Translations under genes and position numbers: made by a program
The notes under the pieces: model-generated
The model's database searches: none
What the model was told of the DNA's origin: nothing
Seen by the model: only the letters and a program-made list of their open reading frames with translations
Shown here: positions 1 through 8,314 of the stretch, one piece after another
How the letters are laid out: each line of letters opens with the position of its first letter
Position numbering within the stretch: position 1 is the stretch's first letter
Origin: Marinosulfonomonas sp.
Lineage (GTDB): Bacteria; Pseudomonadota; Alphaproteobacteria; Rhodobacterales; Rhodobacteraceae
Assembly: GCA_015494385.1 (NCBI GenBank)
Contig: WGBJ01000056.1
Span: forward strand, 1 to 14,133
Direction of reading: 5' to 3'
Length of the DNA: 14,133 nucleotides

Positions 1-105
1 ATACTGGGATCATGATTTGATCGCCCGCAAATACAAAGAGGCGACAATCACTGTTGGGGTGTTGCCAAACAATACCTGCGGTGAAGATTCAATAGGGAGG
101 AAAAT
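1..105 (+). other. Upstream region of the TRAP operon
   Basis: No complete gene is visible here. An inverted repeat GATCA-N5-TGATC lies at 8-22, and its left part contains the perfect palindrome ATCATGAT (9-16). It could be an operator, but nothing identifies a regulator. One frame stays open from base 2 to a TGA at 107-109 that would overlap the dctP start as ATGA, so the end of an upstream gene cannot be excluded; 35 open codons are not significant alone. The dctP ribosome binding site GGGAGG lies at 95-100. No convincing -35/-10 pair was found. Confidence 0.3.
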
Positions 106-1107
106 ATGAAATCAACGATATTCAAAGCGGCTGTTGTGACTGCGGGTCTTGTACTTGCTCCGGTGCTTGCCAGTGCCGAAACCGTGTTAAAACTGGCTTC
201 GGTTGCGCCAAGCAGTTCACCGTGGGGGAAATGGGCGCAGGGTGTTGCCGACCAGATCGAAAAAGAATCCAACGGCGAGCTGAAGATTGATCTTATTCTT
301 GATGCACAGGCTGGTGACGAACAAACCATCCTGCGGCAGGCTGTAAAAGGCCGGATTGATATCGCTTTTGTTTCCAATGCTCCGCTGGCTTTGCTGCGCG
401 AGGAAATCTCGCTTGTTTCGGTGCCGTATCTGTTTGACACGCCAGAACAGGGTAGCTGTGTTATTCACAAGCATCTGGAAGAAATTGCCGGCGATATGAT
501 GGTTGATGCCGGTCTTGTTCCCCTTGGCTGGATGGAAGTCGGTTATTCCACCATCTTTTCCAAAGTGCCGGTTAAGGTGCCCGAGGATATGGCCGGGCTG
601 AAGGTGCGGATTGCCCCGGTGCCACTCGATTCCGATCTGGCTGACGCATATGGTGCAACCGGTGTGCCGATGGGAACCTCCGAAATGGTCCCGGCCTTGC
701 AGACCGGAGCGGTTGATGCTGCCTGGATTTCAACAGTCTTTGGTATTGCCACCGGAACCTTTAAAGTGGCCCCGCATGTTGTCTATAACCAGCAATACCG
801 TCTGGTTGGAACGGTAGGGATTTCAGGCCGTACCTGGGCCGGACTGAGTGATCAGGAAAAAGAATGGCTGGGCGCTTTCAAGGCAGCCGGTCCGCAACTG
901 ACAGACATTATTCTGGGTGCCGAACAGGCCCTTTTGGGCAAGATCGAGGGGGCCGGTGTTCCGGTTTACCGTCCGACAGCCGAAGAAATGGAAAAATGGC
1001 GGGCTGCTGGCGGGGGTTTGCTTGACCAGATTGTCGAACAGATCGGCGGGGATGCCGGTGCAGTGGCAAGTGCGCTGCAAAAGGCAAAGGCCGAATGTGG
1101 TTCTTGA
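106..1107 (+). CDS. dctP: TRAP transporter periplasmic solute-binding protein (DctP family)
   Basis: A 333-aa extracytoplasmic receptor of a tripartite ATP-independent periplasmic (TRAP) transporter. It captures a substrate, usually an organic acid, and delivers it to the membrane subunits. A Sec signal peptide spans residues 1-24 with a likely cut at ASA|ET. Family-like segments include GRIDIAF (82-88) and GLKVRIAP (164-171). Arg168 sits where this family normally has the arginine that binds the substrate carboxylate. Two cysteines, Cys118 and Cys331, could form a disulfide in the periplasm. Length is normal. The start is fixed by GGGAGG six bases before the ATG. dctQ follows after 17 bases. 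The family assignment is firm, but the substrate cannot be read from sequence. Confidence 0.93.
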   Translation: MKSTIFKAAVVTAGLVLAPVLASAETVLKLASVAPSSSPWGKWAQGVADQIEKESNGELKIDLILDAQAGDEQTILRQAVKGRIDIAFVSNAPLALLREEISLVSVPYLFDTPEQGSCVIHKHLEEIAGDMMVDAGLVPLGWMEVGYSTIFSKVPVKVPEDMAGLKVRIAPVPLDSDLADAYGATGVPMGTSEMVPALQTGAVDAAWISTVFGIATGTFKVAPHVVYNQQYRLVGTVGISGRTWAGLSDQEKEWLGAFKAAGPQLTDIILGAEQALLGKIEGAGVPVYRPTAEEMEKWRAAGGGLLDQIVEQIGGDAGAVASALQKAKAECGS

Positions 1108-1124
1108 TGACTGAATAGCGGAAC

Positions 1125-1604
1125 ATGAAAACCGTTTTCAGAAACCTCCTTCATTTCGAGGGAATGCTGGCCGTCACCGCCTATGCGGTGACGACCCTTC
1201 TTTTGCTGGCGGACGTTATCTCGCGCGAGGTGTGGTCCCATTCTATCTTTGGGGCGCAGAAAATAGCGGTCTTTTCCGCTATCATTGCTGCCGCTTTGGG
1301 TCTGGCGATTGCCACAGGCAACAACGCACATTTCCGGGCCGGTTTTGCAGATGGTCTTTTGCCTTTCCGTTGGGCCGATCGGCTGGGGGATCTGGTTTCG
1401 GCAGCACTATTTGCCGGCCTGGCATGGTATGCGTTACAGTTCGTGATCGAGAGCTACCGCTTCAATGACAAGGCCGAGGTGCTCTACTTTCCGCTCTGGC
1501 CGCTTCAGGCGGTGTTTCCTTATGCTTTTGCCTCCGCCTCATTCAAACACATAGTCTATCTGTTTGATCCCGAGCTTAAGAAACTGGCAGAGCCCGGGGA
1601 CTGA
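1125..1604 (+). CDS. dctQ: TRAP transporter small permease subunit (DctQ family)
   Basis: A 159-aa inner-membrane protein with about four hydrophobic segments (near residues 13-32, 45-65, 83-102 and 120-140), as expected for the small TRAP subunit that bridges the binding protein and the large permease. The first segment ends in LLADVISREVW, resembling the D-V-x-x-R pattern common in DctQ proteins. DctQ sequences are poorly conserved, so the call rests on size, topology and position between dctP and dctM. The ATG is preceded only by a weak GCGGA. The dctM start follows three bases after the stop, pointing to one transcript and probably coupled translation. Confidence 0.88.
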   Translation: MKTVFRNLLHFEGMLAVTAYAVTTLLLLADVISREVWSHSIFGAQKIAVFSAIIAAALGLAIATGNNAHFRAGFADGLLPFRWADRLGDLVSAALFAGLAWYALQFVIESYRFNDKAEVLYFPLWPLQAVFPYAFASASFKHIVYLFDPELKKLAEPGD

Positions 1605-1607
1605 TAC

Positions 1608-2870
1608 ATGGAAATTCTTGGTCTTCTTCTGCTGTTCATCGTGCTTTTGGCCCTACGCCAGAGTGTTATTCTTATTCTTCTTGTTGCCACGGCCTATGTC
1701 CATTTCGTTTGGGGCGATGGCACCATTACATATCTGATCGAGGATCTTTGGACGGCAATGGACAACGGTGTGCTGTTGGCCATTCCGATGTTCATCATTG
1801 CCGGGGCGTTGATGAGCCGGGGCTCGATTGCCGAACGGCTGATCGAGGTCATGCGCGCCCTGACCGAATGGATGCCTGGTGGTCTGGGGCTGGCCTCGAT
1901 CCTGTCCTGTGCTGTCTTTGCTGCCATTTCCGGTTCGTCCGCCGCCACATTGTTGGCAGTGGGCACAGTGGTATATCCGGCCTTGAAAAATGCCGGATAC
2001 AGCAACCGGTTTTCCTTGGGGGCCGTGACATCGGCAGGAACATTGGGGATCATTATCCCGCCATCCATCCCGCTGATCATTTACGGGATCATTACCGAAA
2101 CCAGCATTGTCGATCTGTTCCTTGCCGGTGTGATACCGGGCCTTATCCTGACGGCCTCACTTGGGATTTACGGCCTCTGGGCCAACCGCGACCTGCCGCG
2201 CACACCGTTTTCCCTAAGCCGCCTTGTATTGGCTCTGCGGCGCGGGTTCTGGGCGCTGATGATGCCGGTTATCCTGCTGGGCGGTATCTATTCCGGTTAC
2301 TTTTCCCCAACCGAGGCCGCCGCCGTTTCGGTCGGCTACGCGATCCTTGTCGAACTGTTTATCCACCGCGAACTGGGACCACGGGATTTCTACGAGGTCG
2401 GACTTTCTACCGCGCAAATGCTGGGCACTCTGTTTCCGATTGTTGCAGCGGCGATTTCGATCAAGACCCTGCTGGCGATCGAGGGCATCCCGCAGGATTT
2501 CGCCACCTGGCTTCAGGGTGCGGTTTCCTCAAAGATTGCCTTCCTGCTGGCTGTTAATGCCGCGCTGATCGTGATCGGGTGCCTTGTCGATTCCCTGTCG
2601 GCACTTTTGTTGCTTGCCCCTATTCTGTATGCAGGGGCCAAGGCATATGGCATTGATCCGGTGCATTTCGGCATCATCATGATTATCAATCTGGAAATCG
2701 GCCTTCTGACCCCGCCGATCGGGCTGAATATCCTGGTTGCCATGACCGCATTCCGCCAGAGATTCCGCGAAGTGGCGATTTCGGTTCTGCCCTTTATTGC
2801 TATCATGCTGGGGGTATTGACGCTTGTTACATTCGTGCCCGGGATATCGCTGTTTCTTGTCTCACCATGA
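1608..2870 (+). CDS. dctM: TRAP transporter large permease subunit (DctM family)
   Basis: A 420-aa polytopic membrane protein, the ion-coupled translocation channel of the TRAP system. It is hydrophobic throughout with at least ten likely membrane segments. Hallmarks of the DctM/ion-transporter superfamily are present: the small-residue loop GSSAATLLAVGTV (near residues 104-116), the segment GTLGIIIPPSIPLIIYG (near 144-160), and the matching PPIGLNI stretch in the C-terminal half. Length is typical. The last nine bases overlap, in opposite orientation, the end of norF on the other strand, so the TRAP and nor operons run into each other without an intergenic gap. Substrate unknown. Confidence 0.94.
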   Translation: MEILGLLLLFIVLLALRQSVILILLVATAYVHFVWGDGTITYLIEDLWTAMDNGVLLAIPMFIIAGALMSRGSIAERLIEVMRALTEWMPGGLGLASILSCAVFAAISGSSAATLLAVGTVVYPALKNAGYSNRFSLGAVTSAGTLGIIIPPSIPLIIYGIITETSIVDLFLAGVIPGLILTASLGIYGLWANRDLPRTPFSLSRLVLALRRGFWALMMPVILLGGIYSGYFSPTEAAAVSVGYAILVELFIHRELGPRDFYEVGLSTAQMLGTLFPIVAAAISIKTLLAIEGIPQDFATWLQGAVSSKIAFLLAVNAALIVIGCLVDSLSALLLLAPILYAGAKAYGIDPVHFGIIMIINLEIGLLTPPIGLNILVAMTAFRQRFREVAISVLPFIAIMLGVLTLVTFVPGISLFLVSP

Positions 2871-3149
2871 TGGTGCCAGATACAGCCCCAGAAGCACCAT
2901 CGCATAGACGGTCAGGGCGGTATTGAATCCGCGCCGCCAAAAGCGGGTGGTTTCCAGCCCCAGATAACGGGACAGAATGATCCGTCCCTTGATCAGCGCC
3001 AGCAACAGGATCATCACACCGGCAACCGCCGGAACCCAGCCCGTGACAGTTGTGGTCTTGCTGCGGTCAATGAAAACGGCCACGGCGGTGCTGGCCATGC
3101 TGAGCACCAGCAGGGCAATCCATGCGCGGAATAATTTGTCGTTCAGCAT
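2862..3149 (-). CDS. norF: NorF, small membrane accessory protein of nitric oxide reductase
   Basis: A 95-aa protein with three predicted membrane segments (near residues 10-26, 38-52 and 77-91), like the cytochrome c oxidase subunit IV-type small proteins named NorF in Paracoccus nor operons. It is the last gene of the operon, starting five bases after the norE stop. The frame is open further upstream to 3215, but that stretch lies inside norE. The ATG at 3149 is preceded by GAGG, which overlaps the last norE codon, so this start is preferred. NorE and NorF are thought to support assembly or full activity of NorCB rather than catalysis. Its last codons overlap the end of dctM by nine bases. 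Assignment rests on size, topology and position. Confidence 0.82.
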   Translation of the reverse strand: MLNDKLFRAWIALLVLSMASTAVAVFIDRSKTTTVTGWVPAVAGVMILLLALIKGRIILSRYLGLETTRFWRRGFNTALTVYAMVLLGLYLAPSW

Positions 3150-3154
3150 GCCCG

Positions 3155-3712
3155 TTACCTCAGCAAATAGATGACAGGGAACAACAGCACCCAGACCAGA
3201 TCGACCATATGCCAAAAGGCAGCGCCCACCTCGATGTTACGGGGCGCATCGCGCCATGCGACCAGCAGCAGGATCAGGATGCCCGCCACCACATGTGCGG
3301 CGTGAAAACCGGTTAGCAGGTAGTAGAAGGTGAAAAAGGCGTTGGTGTCGATGTTGATACCGGCGGCGGCATCGGCCCGATACTCAATCGTTTTGATCCA
3401 CAGGAACGCCACGCCCAGAACGGCGGCCATTACCAGCATCAGCCGCGCCTTTGCCCGTTGTGCAGCTTCGCGCAAACGCAGGGCTTTGGCGGCCAGAAAC
3501 CCGCTGGTGACCAGAATGGCAGTGTTGGCACCGGCGGCGGCCCGGTTCAGGTGATCCTGCGCTTCTGCGAACATTGCGGGGTCAGTGATCCGCACAGCCA
3601 TAAACGCCGCCAATCCCGCGCCGAATACCAGCAGTTCGCTGACAATCAGCACCCAGATCATCAGATCGCCGGGCAGTTCGTCCAATACGCTGTGTTGTTC
3701 AATATCGCTCAT
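3155..3712 (-). CDS. norE: NorE, cytochrome c oxidase subunit III-like protein
   Basis: A 185-aa membrane protein of the heme-copper oxidase subunit III family, shorter than a true COX3 and of the size typical for NorE. Five hydrophobic segments are visible. Family-like features are the N-terminal GDLMIWVLIVSELLVFG (residues 15-31), the FFTFYYLLTGFHAAHV segment (near 124-139), and the C-terminal WHMVDLVWVLLFPVIYL. It binds no metal itself and is an accessory to the nitric oxide reductase complex. The start ATG overlaps the norD stop as ATGA, giving translational coupling. The frame runs open upstream to 3814, but that extension lies inside norD and is not used. Confidence 0.92.
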   Translation of the reverse strand: MSDIEQHSVLDELPGDLMIWVLIVSELLVFGAGLAAFMAVRITDPAMFAEAQDHLNRAAAGANTAILVTSGFLAAKALRLREAAQRAKARLMLVMAAVLGVAFLWIKTIEYRADAAAGINIDTNAFFTFYYLLTGFHAAHVVAGILILLLVAWRDAPRNIEVGAAFWHMVDLVWVLLFPVIYLLR

Positions 3713-5628
3713 GCGCCCACCAGATGGCGGTAAATTTCCGGCAGGGCAAGCGTCAGCTTGTCTGGATGCGCAATGGTCGCATAGCCGCCTTGCCCGAACA
3801 TGCGGTTGAACCATGCTTTGTCGCGGGCCTCGACCGTGATGCCGTAAACCGAATGGCCCGCGCGACGGGCTTCGCGGATGGCCATGGCGGTGTCCTCAAT
3901 CCCGTGTCGCCCCTCGTAATGGTCCAGATCATTGGGCTTGCCATCCGTGATCACCAGCAACAGCCGTTTCTTTTTCGCCTGTTTCGCCAGATCGGCCGAT
4001 GTATGACGGATGGCGGCGCCCATACGGGTGTAGAACCCGGGTTTCAGGCTGCCGATCCGCGCCTCTACTTCGGTGTTCATCGGCTCGCCGAATTCCTTGC
4101 AGGACAGCATATAAACCCGATCGCGTTTCAGCGAGGAAAAGGCGTGGATGGCGAAATCGTCACCGCAAGCGTCCAGCCCCCATGCCAGCGCGGCCAATGC
4201 CTCGCGTTCGATATCAATCACCGCGCGCCCCGTTACGGCGCTTTCGGTGGAACGGGAAATATCCAGCAGGATCGACACTGCAAGGTCCCGCCTCTGCGGG
4301 CGGGACTGGCGCCAGATGCGGTCGGTGCCTTCGCCATAAGCGTGCAGGTCTGAATAGGAGCGCACGGCGGCGTCCATATCCAGTTCTTCGCCGTCAGGTT
4401 GGCCGTGCAGGTATATCCGGCCCGGTTGCAATGCCTCGAACTGGCGTTTGACGGCGCGGATGCGGCGCATGGCCTGCGGGTCGGCGCGGAAAGAGGGGGT
4501 TTCCTCGGTTATATCCGCGCGGCTGGCCAGAACGCGGGTGTGGTCGGGCAGGTAGGATTTACTGCGGGTTTCCCATTCGGGATAGGTGAACACGCCGGAT
4601 AGCCGTTCGCGGTCCACGTCCTCGGGCGCCAGATCAAGATGCAGTTTCAGGCGGGTTGCGGGGGCTTTGGAGATTTGCCCCAGCCCGATTTCATCCTGAT
4701 CATCGGCGGCCTTTTTGGCGTTGTCGTATTCGTCGTCCTCGACCTTGCGGTTCAGGTTCAGGAATTCGGCCCATGACAGGATGGTTTCGAAATTGAACAG
4801 GGTCAGGCTGTCTTTGCGTTCGGCCAGATCGGCCTTGTGGCGTCTGGCCTTTTTCACCACTTCGGAACCTTCTTCGGGCGGGCGGCCATCGGTGGCGCGG
4901 GTCTCGGCCTCGCTCGGGGCGCTGAATTCGACGGCGCGCAGGGCAGGCCACAGCGGCACGGGGTGGAACGGGCGATAACCGCGCGGGGCGGTGACGGTTG
5001 CGGGGTCGTCCAGTGCCGATAGCAGGGTGGGCGCGTTATCTTCGCCCAGCATAAACCGGATCAGTGCCTCGACCTCGGCCTCGCGGGCGGGCAGGTTGGG
5101 ACGGTTGCGGCTGCGCAGGGCAAACTGGCACAGCGCGGAATAAAGCGGGCGCAGGCCGGGGGCTTGTTCCAGCGTGGATCGTGTCATTTCACGAGCGGCA
5201 GCAATGGCCAGCAGATCGGCGCGCAAGGGATCGGGATCATCGCGCCGCGCCGGAGCGTGGGCGGCGCAGGCGGTTAGCCACAGATATAATGCGGCGTTGG
5301 CTTCGCGGCTGGGGAAATGGGCGATACTGTCGGGCAGGCGCAGGGCCTCGCCATCAAAGGTGGCGTGGGCGATGCGTTCTGCATCGGTGCCCAGACGGCG
5401 GCGAAATGACAGGCGGTGGCGGCTGACCTCAATCGCAACCGGCCTGATTTCGACCGAAGGATCGCCCCCCAGCCCGCGAAAGAAGATTGCCAGCCGCCCA
5501 TCAACCTCGGAGAGGTTGACCGTGGCCCCCTGATGCTGAATTGGCGCATCAAGACGGCTGGCGAAGGAATGCCATAGTTTCCCGACAGTCTCTTCGGGTT
5601 CCCACGGATCCAGTTCAACCTTGGTCAT
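3709..5628 (-). CDS. norD: NorD, VWA-domain activator of nitric oxide reductase
   Basis: A 639-aa cytoplasmic protein that works with the AAA+ ATPase NorQ to activate NorCB, probably by inserting the non-heme iron FeB. The N-terminal two thirds are NorD-specific, with a charged stretch near residues 255-325. The C-terminal part (about 445-639) is a von Willebrand factor A domain. Its metal-binding MIDAS motif is visible as DISRST (456-461), a threonine in YTRMGA (534) and the aspartate of ITDGKPND (562). Two starts are possible: GTG at 5640, overlapping the norQ stop as GTGA, or ATG at 5628. The ATG is chosen because GAGG lies six bases before it; the GTG would add only four residues. The stop overlaps the norE start. 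Confidence 0.93.
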   Translation of the reverse strand: MTKVELDPWEPEETVGKLWHSFASRLDAPIQHQGATVNLSEVDGRLAIFFRGLGGDPSVEIRPVAIEVSRHRLSFRRRLGTDAERIAHATFDGEALRLPDSIAHFPSREANAALYLWLTACAAHAPARRDDPDPLRADLLAIAAAREMTRSTLEQAPGLRPLYSALCQFALRSRNRPNLPAREAEVEALIRFMLGEDNAPTLLSALDDPATVTAPRGYRPFHPVPLWPALRAVEFSAPSEAETRATDGRPPEEGSEVVKKARRHKADLAERKDSLTLFNFETILSWAEFLNLNRKVEDDEYDNAKKAADDQDEIGLGQISKAPATRLKLHLDLAPEDVDRERLSGVFTYPEWETRSKSYLPDHTRVLASRADITEETPSFRADPQAMRRIRAVKRQFEALQPGRIYLHGQPDGEELDMDAAVRSYSDLHAYGEGTDRIWRQSRPQRRDLAVSILLDISRSTESAVTGRAVIDIEREALAALAWGLDACGDDFAIHAFSSLKRDRVYMLSCKEFGEPMNTEVEARIGSLKPGFYTRMGAAIRHTSADLAKQAKKKRLLLVITDGKPNDLDHYEGRHGIEDTAMAIREARRAGHSVYGITVEARDKAWFNRMFGQGGYATIAHPDKLTLALPEIYRHLVGA

Positions 5629-5634
5629 GCCATG

Positions 5635-5638
5635 CCTC
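5635..5638 (-). promoter_or_regulatory. norD ribosome binding site
   Basis: GAGG on the minus strand, overlapping the norQ stop codon, ends six bases before the ATG at 5628. It supports that ATG over the GTG at 5640 as the norD start. Confidence 0.55.
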
Positions 5639-6443
5639 ACCCAAAGACGGCAGTTACAAGGTCTAGGAGCCCACGTTTCACATCCTCTTCATCGGTTAAC
5701 GGTTCGATCATTGCGGCCAGAACGGCGCGCTCCAGAGGCATCCCCTGTTGCACCAGAATGGCGGCATAAACGATCAGGCGGGTTGAAACGCCTTCTTCCA
5801 GATCCTGCCCCTTTAGCGCGCGTAGCTTGCCGGCCAATCGCACCAGCCCTTGTACGCGGTCCTTGTCCAGACCGCTTTCGCGCATCACCACTTCGGCTTC
5901 CAATTCGGGTGCGGGGAAATCGAATTCCACCGACAGGAACCGCTGGCGGGTCGAGGGTTTCAGGGTTTTCAGGATATTCTGGTAACCGGGGTTATAGGAC
6001 GCGACCAGCATAAAGCCGTCGGCGGCCTCGATCTCTTCGCTGGTGCGGTCGATCGGCAGGATGCGCCGGTCATCGGTCAGCGGGTGCAACACCACGGTTA
6101 CGTCCTTGCGGGCCTCGACCACTTCGTCGAGGTAACAAATCGCCCCTTCGCGCACGGCGCGGGTCAGCGGGCCATCGACCCAGACGGTTTCGCCACCCTT
6201 TAGCAGGTAGCGGCCAATCAGGTCGGCGGCGGAAAGATCATCGTGACAGGCAACAGTATAAAGCGGCCGGTTCAGTTCGGCGGCCATATGGGCCACGAAA
6301 CGGGTTTTGCCACAGCCGGTCGGTCCCTTTAGCAGCAAGGGCAGGCTGTTGGCATGGGCGGCGCGGAAAATCTCGCATTCGTCCGCTTGGGGTAGGTAGA
6401 AGGGGGCATCTGCCGCCCCCTTCCGGTTTTGTGTGCCATCCAT
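5637..6443 (-). CDS. norQ: NorQ, MoxR-type AAA+ ATPase for nitric oxide reductase activation
   Basis: A 268-aa cytoplasmic ATPase of the MoxR branch (NorQ/CbbQ/NirQ family). ATP-binding motifs are complete: Walker A GPTGCGKT (40-47), Walker B ICYLDE (102-107), the sensor-1 segment ASYNP (148-152), and arginines at 166 and 168 as candidates for the arginine finger. It partners with the VWA protein NorD to remodel NorCB into its active, FeB-containing form. The ATG lies six bases past the norB stop. Its likely ribosome binding site, GGAG, overlaps the norB stop codon, so translation is probably coupled. NorQ and CbbQ are close relatives, but the position between norB and norD settles the name. 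Confidence 0.95.
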   Translation of the reverse strand: MDGTQNRKGAADAPFYLPQADECEIFRAAHANSLPLLLKGPTGCGKTRFVAHMAAELNRPLYTVACHDDLSAADLIGRYLLKGGETVWVDGPLTRAVREGAICYLDEVVEARKDVTVVLHPLTDDRRILPIDRTSEEIEAADGFMLVASYNPGYQNILKTLKPSTRQRFLSVEFDFPAPELEAEVVMRESGLDKDRVQGLVRLAGKLRALKGQDLEEGVSTRLIVYAAILVQQGMPLERAVLAAMIEPLTDEEDVKRGLLDLVTAVFG

Positions 6444-6449
6444 TGACGC

Positions 6450-7817
6450 CTACTCCGCCGGGGTGGCGTCGGCGCCACTGCTGATGATCTCTTTGCGCGG
6501 CACAAGCACCGCGTAAAGATACAGCATCACGCCCAGAACCACGGCTGTGCCTGCGCCGAAACGCATCCAGTAGAACACGGCCAGCGTATCCTGAACGTCC
6601 ATGAAGTAATCACCGACGACCCGCTGCATGTGCGACTGCACAGTGCCCGCGAAGGTCAGCGAGAATGTCATGAACACCATGCCGCCCGACATCAGCCAGA
6701 ACGACGCCATGTTCAGCACCTGATTATACGGATCGCGCTTCAGCAGGATCGGCATGGCATAGGTGAACATCGCAAGGTTCAGCGATACATAGGCCCCAAA
6801 GAAGGCAAGGTGACCGTGAGCCGCTGTGATCTGCGTGCCGTGGGTATAATAGTTCACCCCGTGCAGCGTGTGCAGGAAGCCCCAGACACCGGCCCCAAAG
6901 AACGCCATCACCGCACAGCCCAGCGACCACAGCAAAGCGGCCTTGTTCGGGTGGTCACGACGGCCTTTCCAGACCATGACGAAGGCAAAGCTCATCATCG
7001 CAAAGAACGGGATGACCTCGAGAGACGAGAAGATCGAGCCGATCCACTGCCAATAGGCCGGTGTCCCGATCCAGTAGTAGTGGTGCCCCGTGCCCAGCAG
7101 GCCCGAGAACAGCGCGGTGGCAACGATGATGTACAGCCATTTTTCCACGATTTCACGGTCAACGCCGGTCAGTTTCAGCATCAGGAAGGCCAGGATCGAG
7201 GCCATGATCAACTCCCAAACGCCTTCGACCCACAGGTGGATCACATACCACCAGTATTCCTTGTCGAGCGCCAGGTTTGCCGGATTGTAGAAGGCAAACA
7301 GGAACAAAAGTGCCAGCGCCCAGAGGCCCAGCAGAAGGATGTTGCTGATCGCGGTCTTTTTACCCTTAAGCACCGTCATGGTGACGTTGAACAAGAAGAT
7401 CAACGCGGCAACAACGATGCCCACTTTTACCCATATTGGTTGCTCAAGGAACTCGCGCCCCTCTTTGCCCAGCAGCCAGTTTCCTTCAAACAGGTTGAAG
7501 GTGTAGGTCAGCACAACGCCGGTTGTGCCGATCACCAGAATAAGCAGCTGTAAATAGGCCAGCTTTGGCGAATAGATTTCGTTTTCGCTTTCTTCCGGCA
7601 CAATAAAGTAGGCAGCACCAAAGAAACCGGTCAGCAGCCACACCACCAGTGAATTGGTGTGCAGCATCCGAACGATATTAAAGGGGAACAGTTCCGACAG
7701 CGAGTTGGGCGAAACATAGATCCAGCCCGCCCATAACCCCATCGAGACCTGTACAAAAAACAGGGTCATCGCGACGAGGAAATAGGCCAGAGCGATTTTT
7801 TGAGTTTGATATTTCAT
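6450..7817 (-). CDS. norB: Nitric oxide reductase subunit B (NorB)
   Basis: The 455-aa catalytic subunit of the cytochrome c-dependent nitric oxide reductase, which turns two NO into N2O in the cytoplasmic membrane. It belongs to the heme-copper oxidase superfamily, with about twelve membrane segments. All metal ligands are visible by alignment from memory to the Pseudomonas aeruginosa enzyme: His53 and His336 for low-spin heme b, His334 for heme b3, and His194, His245 and His246 for the non-heme iron FeB. The catalytic-site glutamates Glu198 and Glu202 are also present. The pair GHHYYW and the TAAHGHLAFFG segment are characteristic. The protein appears intact. GGAAAGGA precedes the ATG, 15 bases after norC. 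There is no N-terminal extension of the quinol-dependent (qNor) type. Confidence 0.98.
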   Translation of the reverse strand: MKYQTQKIALAYFLVAMTLFFVQVSMGLWAGWIYVSPNSLSELFPFNIVRMLHTNSLVVWLLTGFFGAAYFIVPEESENEIYSPKLAYLQLLILVIGTTGVVLTYTFNLFEGNWLLGKEGREFLEQPIWVKVGIVVAALIFLFNVTMTVLKGKKTAISNILLLGLWALALLFLFAFYNPANLALDKEYWWYVIHLWVEGVWELIMASILAFLMLKLTGVDREIVEKWLYIIVATALFSGLLGTGHHYYWIGTPAYWQWIGSIFSSLEVIPFFAMMSFAFVMVWKGRRDHPNKAALLWSLGCAVMAFFGAGVWGFLHTLHGVNYYTHGTQITAAHGHLAFFGAYVSLNLAMFTYAMPILLKRDPYNQVLNMASFWLMSGGMVFMTFSLTFAGTVQSHMQRVVGDYFMDVQDTLAVFYWMRFGAGTAVVLGVMLYLYAVLVPRKEIISSGADATPAE

Positions 7818-7832
7818 CGGTTCATCCTTTCC

Positions 7833-8285
7833 TCAACCTGCGTCCGTGGGCGGCCAGCCCTGCGTGTCGATGGTGTTGGTCCACAGCAGGAAATCGCTCA
7901 GGTTGCGGATCTCTTCATCGGTGAGGTTGAATTGCGGCATCTGGCGACGGCCTTCGACGCCCGAGGGCTGGGATTCCATCCAGCTCTTGAGGGTTTCAAA
8001 GGCATCTTCAGGATCATCCTGAACGCCCCAGCGGGTCATTACATTGCCCACTTCCGGAGCAAAGTACGCCCCTTCGCCCAAAATTGTGTGGCAATCAATG
8101 CAGGCTTTACGCTCCCACACCCGTTTGCCCGCCGCTACGCTGGCTGTCAGCGTCTCGGCATTGGTTGATTCGGTGATAATGTATCTGCGGCTCTGGTATG
8201 TCAGCAGCAGAAAGATAATTAAGAAAAACAGGGACCCGCCATAAAATATGTTCCGGGCCATGCTTTTGGTCATGACTTCACGCAT
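7833..8285 (-). CDS. norC: Nitric oxide reductase subunit C, membrane-anchored cytochrome c (NorC)
   Basis: The 150-aa electron-entry subunit of NorCB. One N-terminal transmembrane anchor (residues 13-30) is followed by a periplasmic cytochrome c domain. The heme c motif is CIDCH (62-66), and Met116 in RRQMPQF is the likely sixth ligand. Segments ILGEGAYFAPEVGN and the C-terminal WTNTIDTQGWPP are typical of NorC. The frame is open upstream to 8405, but that extension would cross the regulator box and control region. The ATG at 8285 has a strong AAAGGAGGA just before it and gives the standard NorC N-terminus. It is the first gene of norCBQDEF. Confidence 0.97.
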   Translation of the reverse strand: MREVMTKSMARNIFYGGSLFFLIIFLLLTYQSRRYIITESTNAETLTASVAAGKRVWERKACIDCHTILGEGAYFAPEVGNVMTRWGVQDDPEDAFETLKSWMESQPSGVEGRRQMPQFNLTDEEIRNLSDFLLWTNTIDTQGWPPTDAG

Positions 8286-8314
8286 TGCGTCCTCCTTTGC
8301 GGAGTCGTTGAGGG

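Noticed and set aside
62..89. Possible promoter TTGCCA-N16-AAGATT before dctP
   Set aside because: Match to consensus is poor and it would place the transcription start almost on the ribosome binding site.
6630..7553. Open frame of 307 codons on the plus strand opposite norB
   Set aside because: The translation is rich in His, Gln, Arg and Glu, as expected from reading a membrane-protein gene backwards; norB on the other strand has all its catalytic residues.
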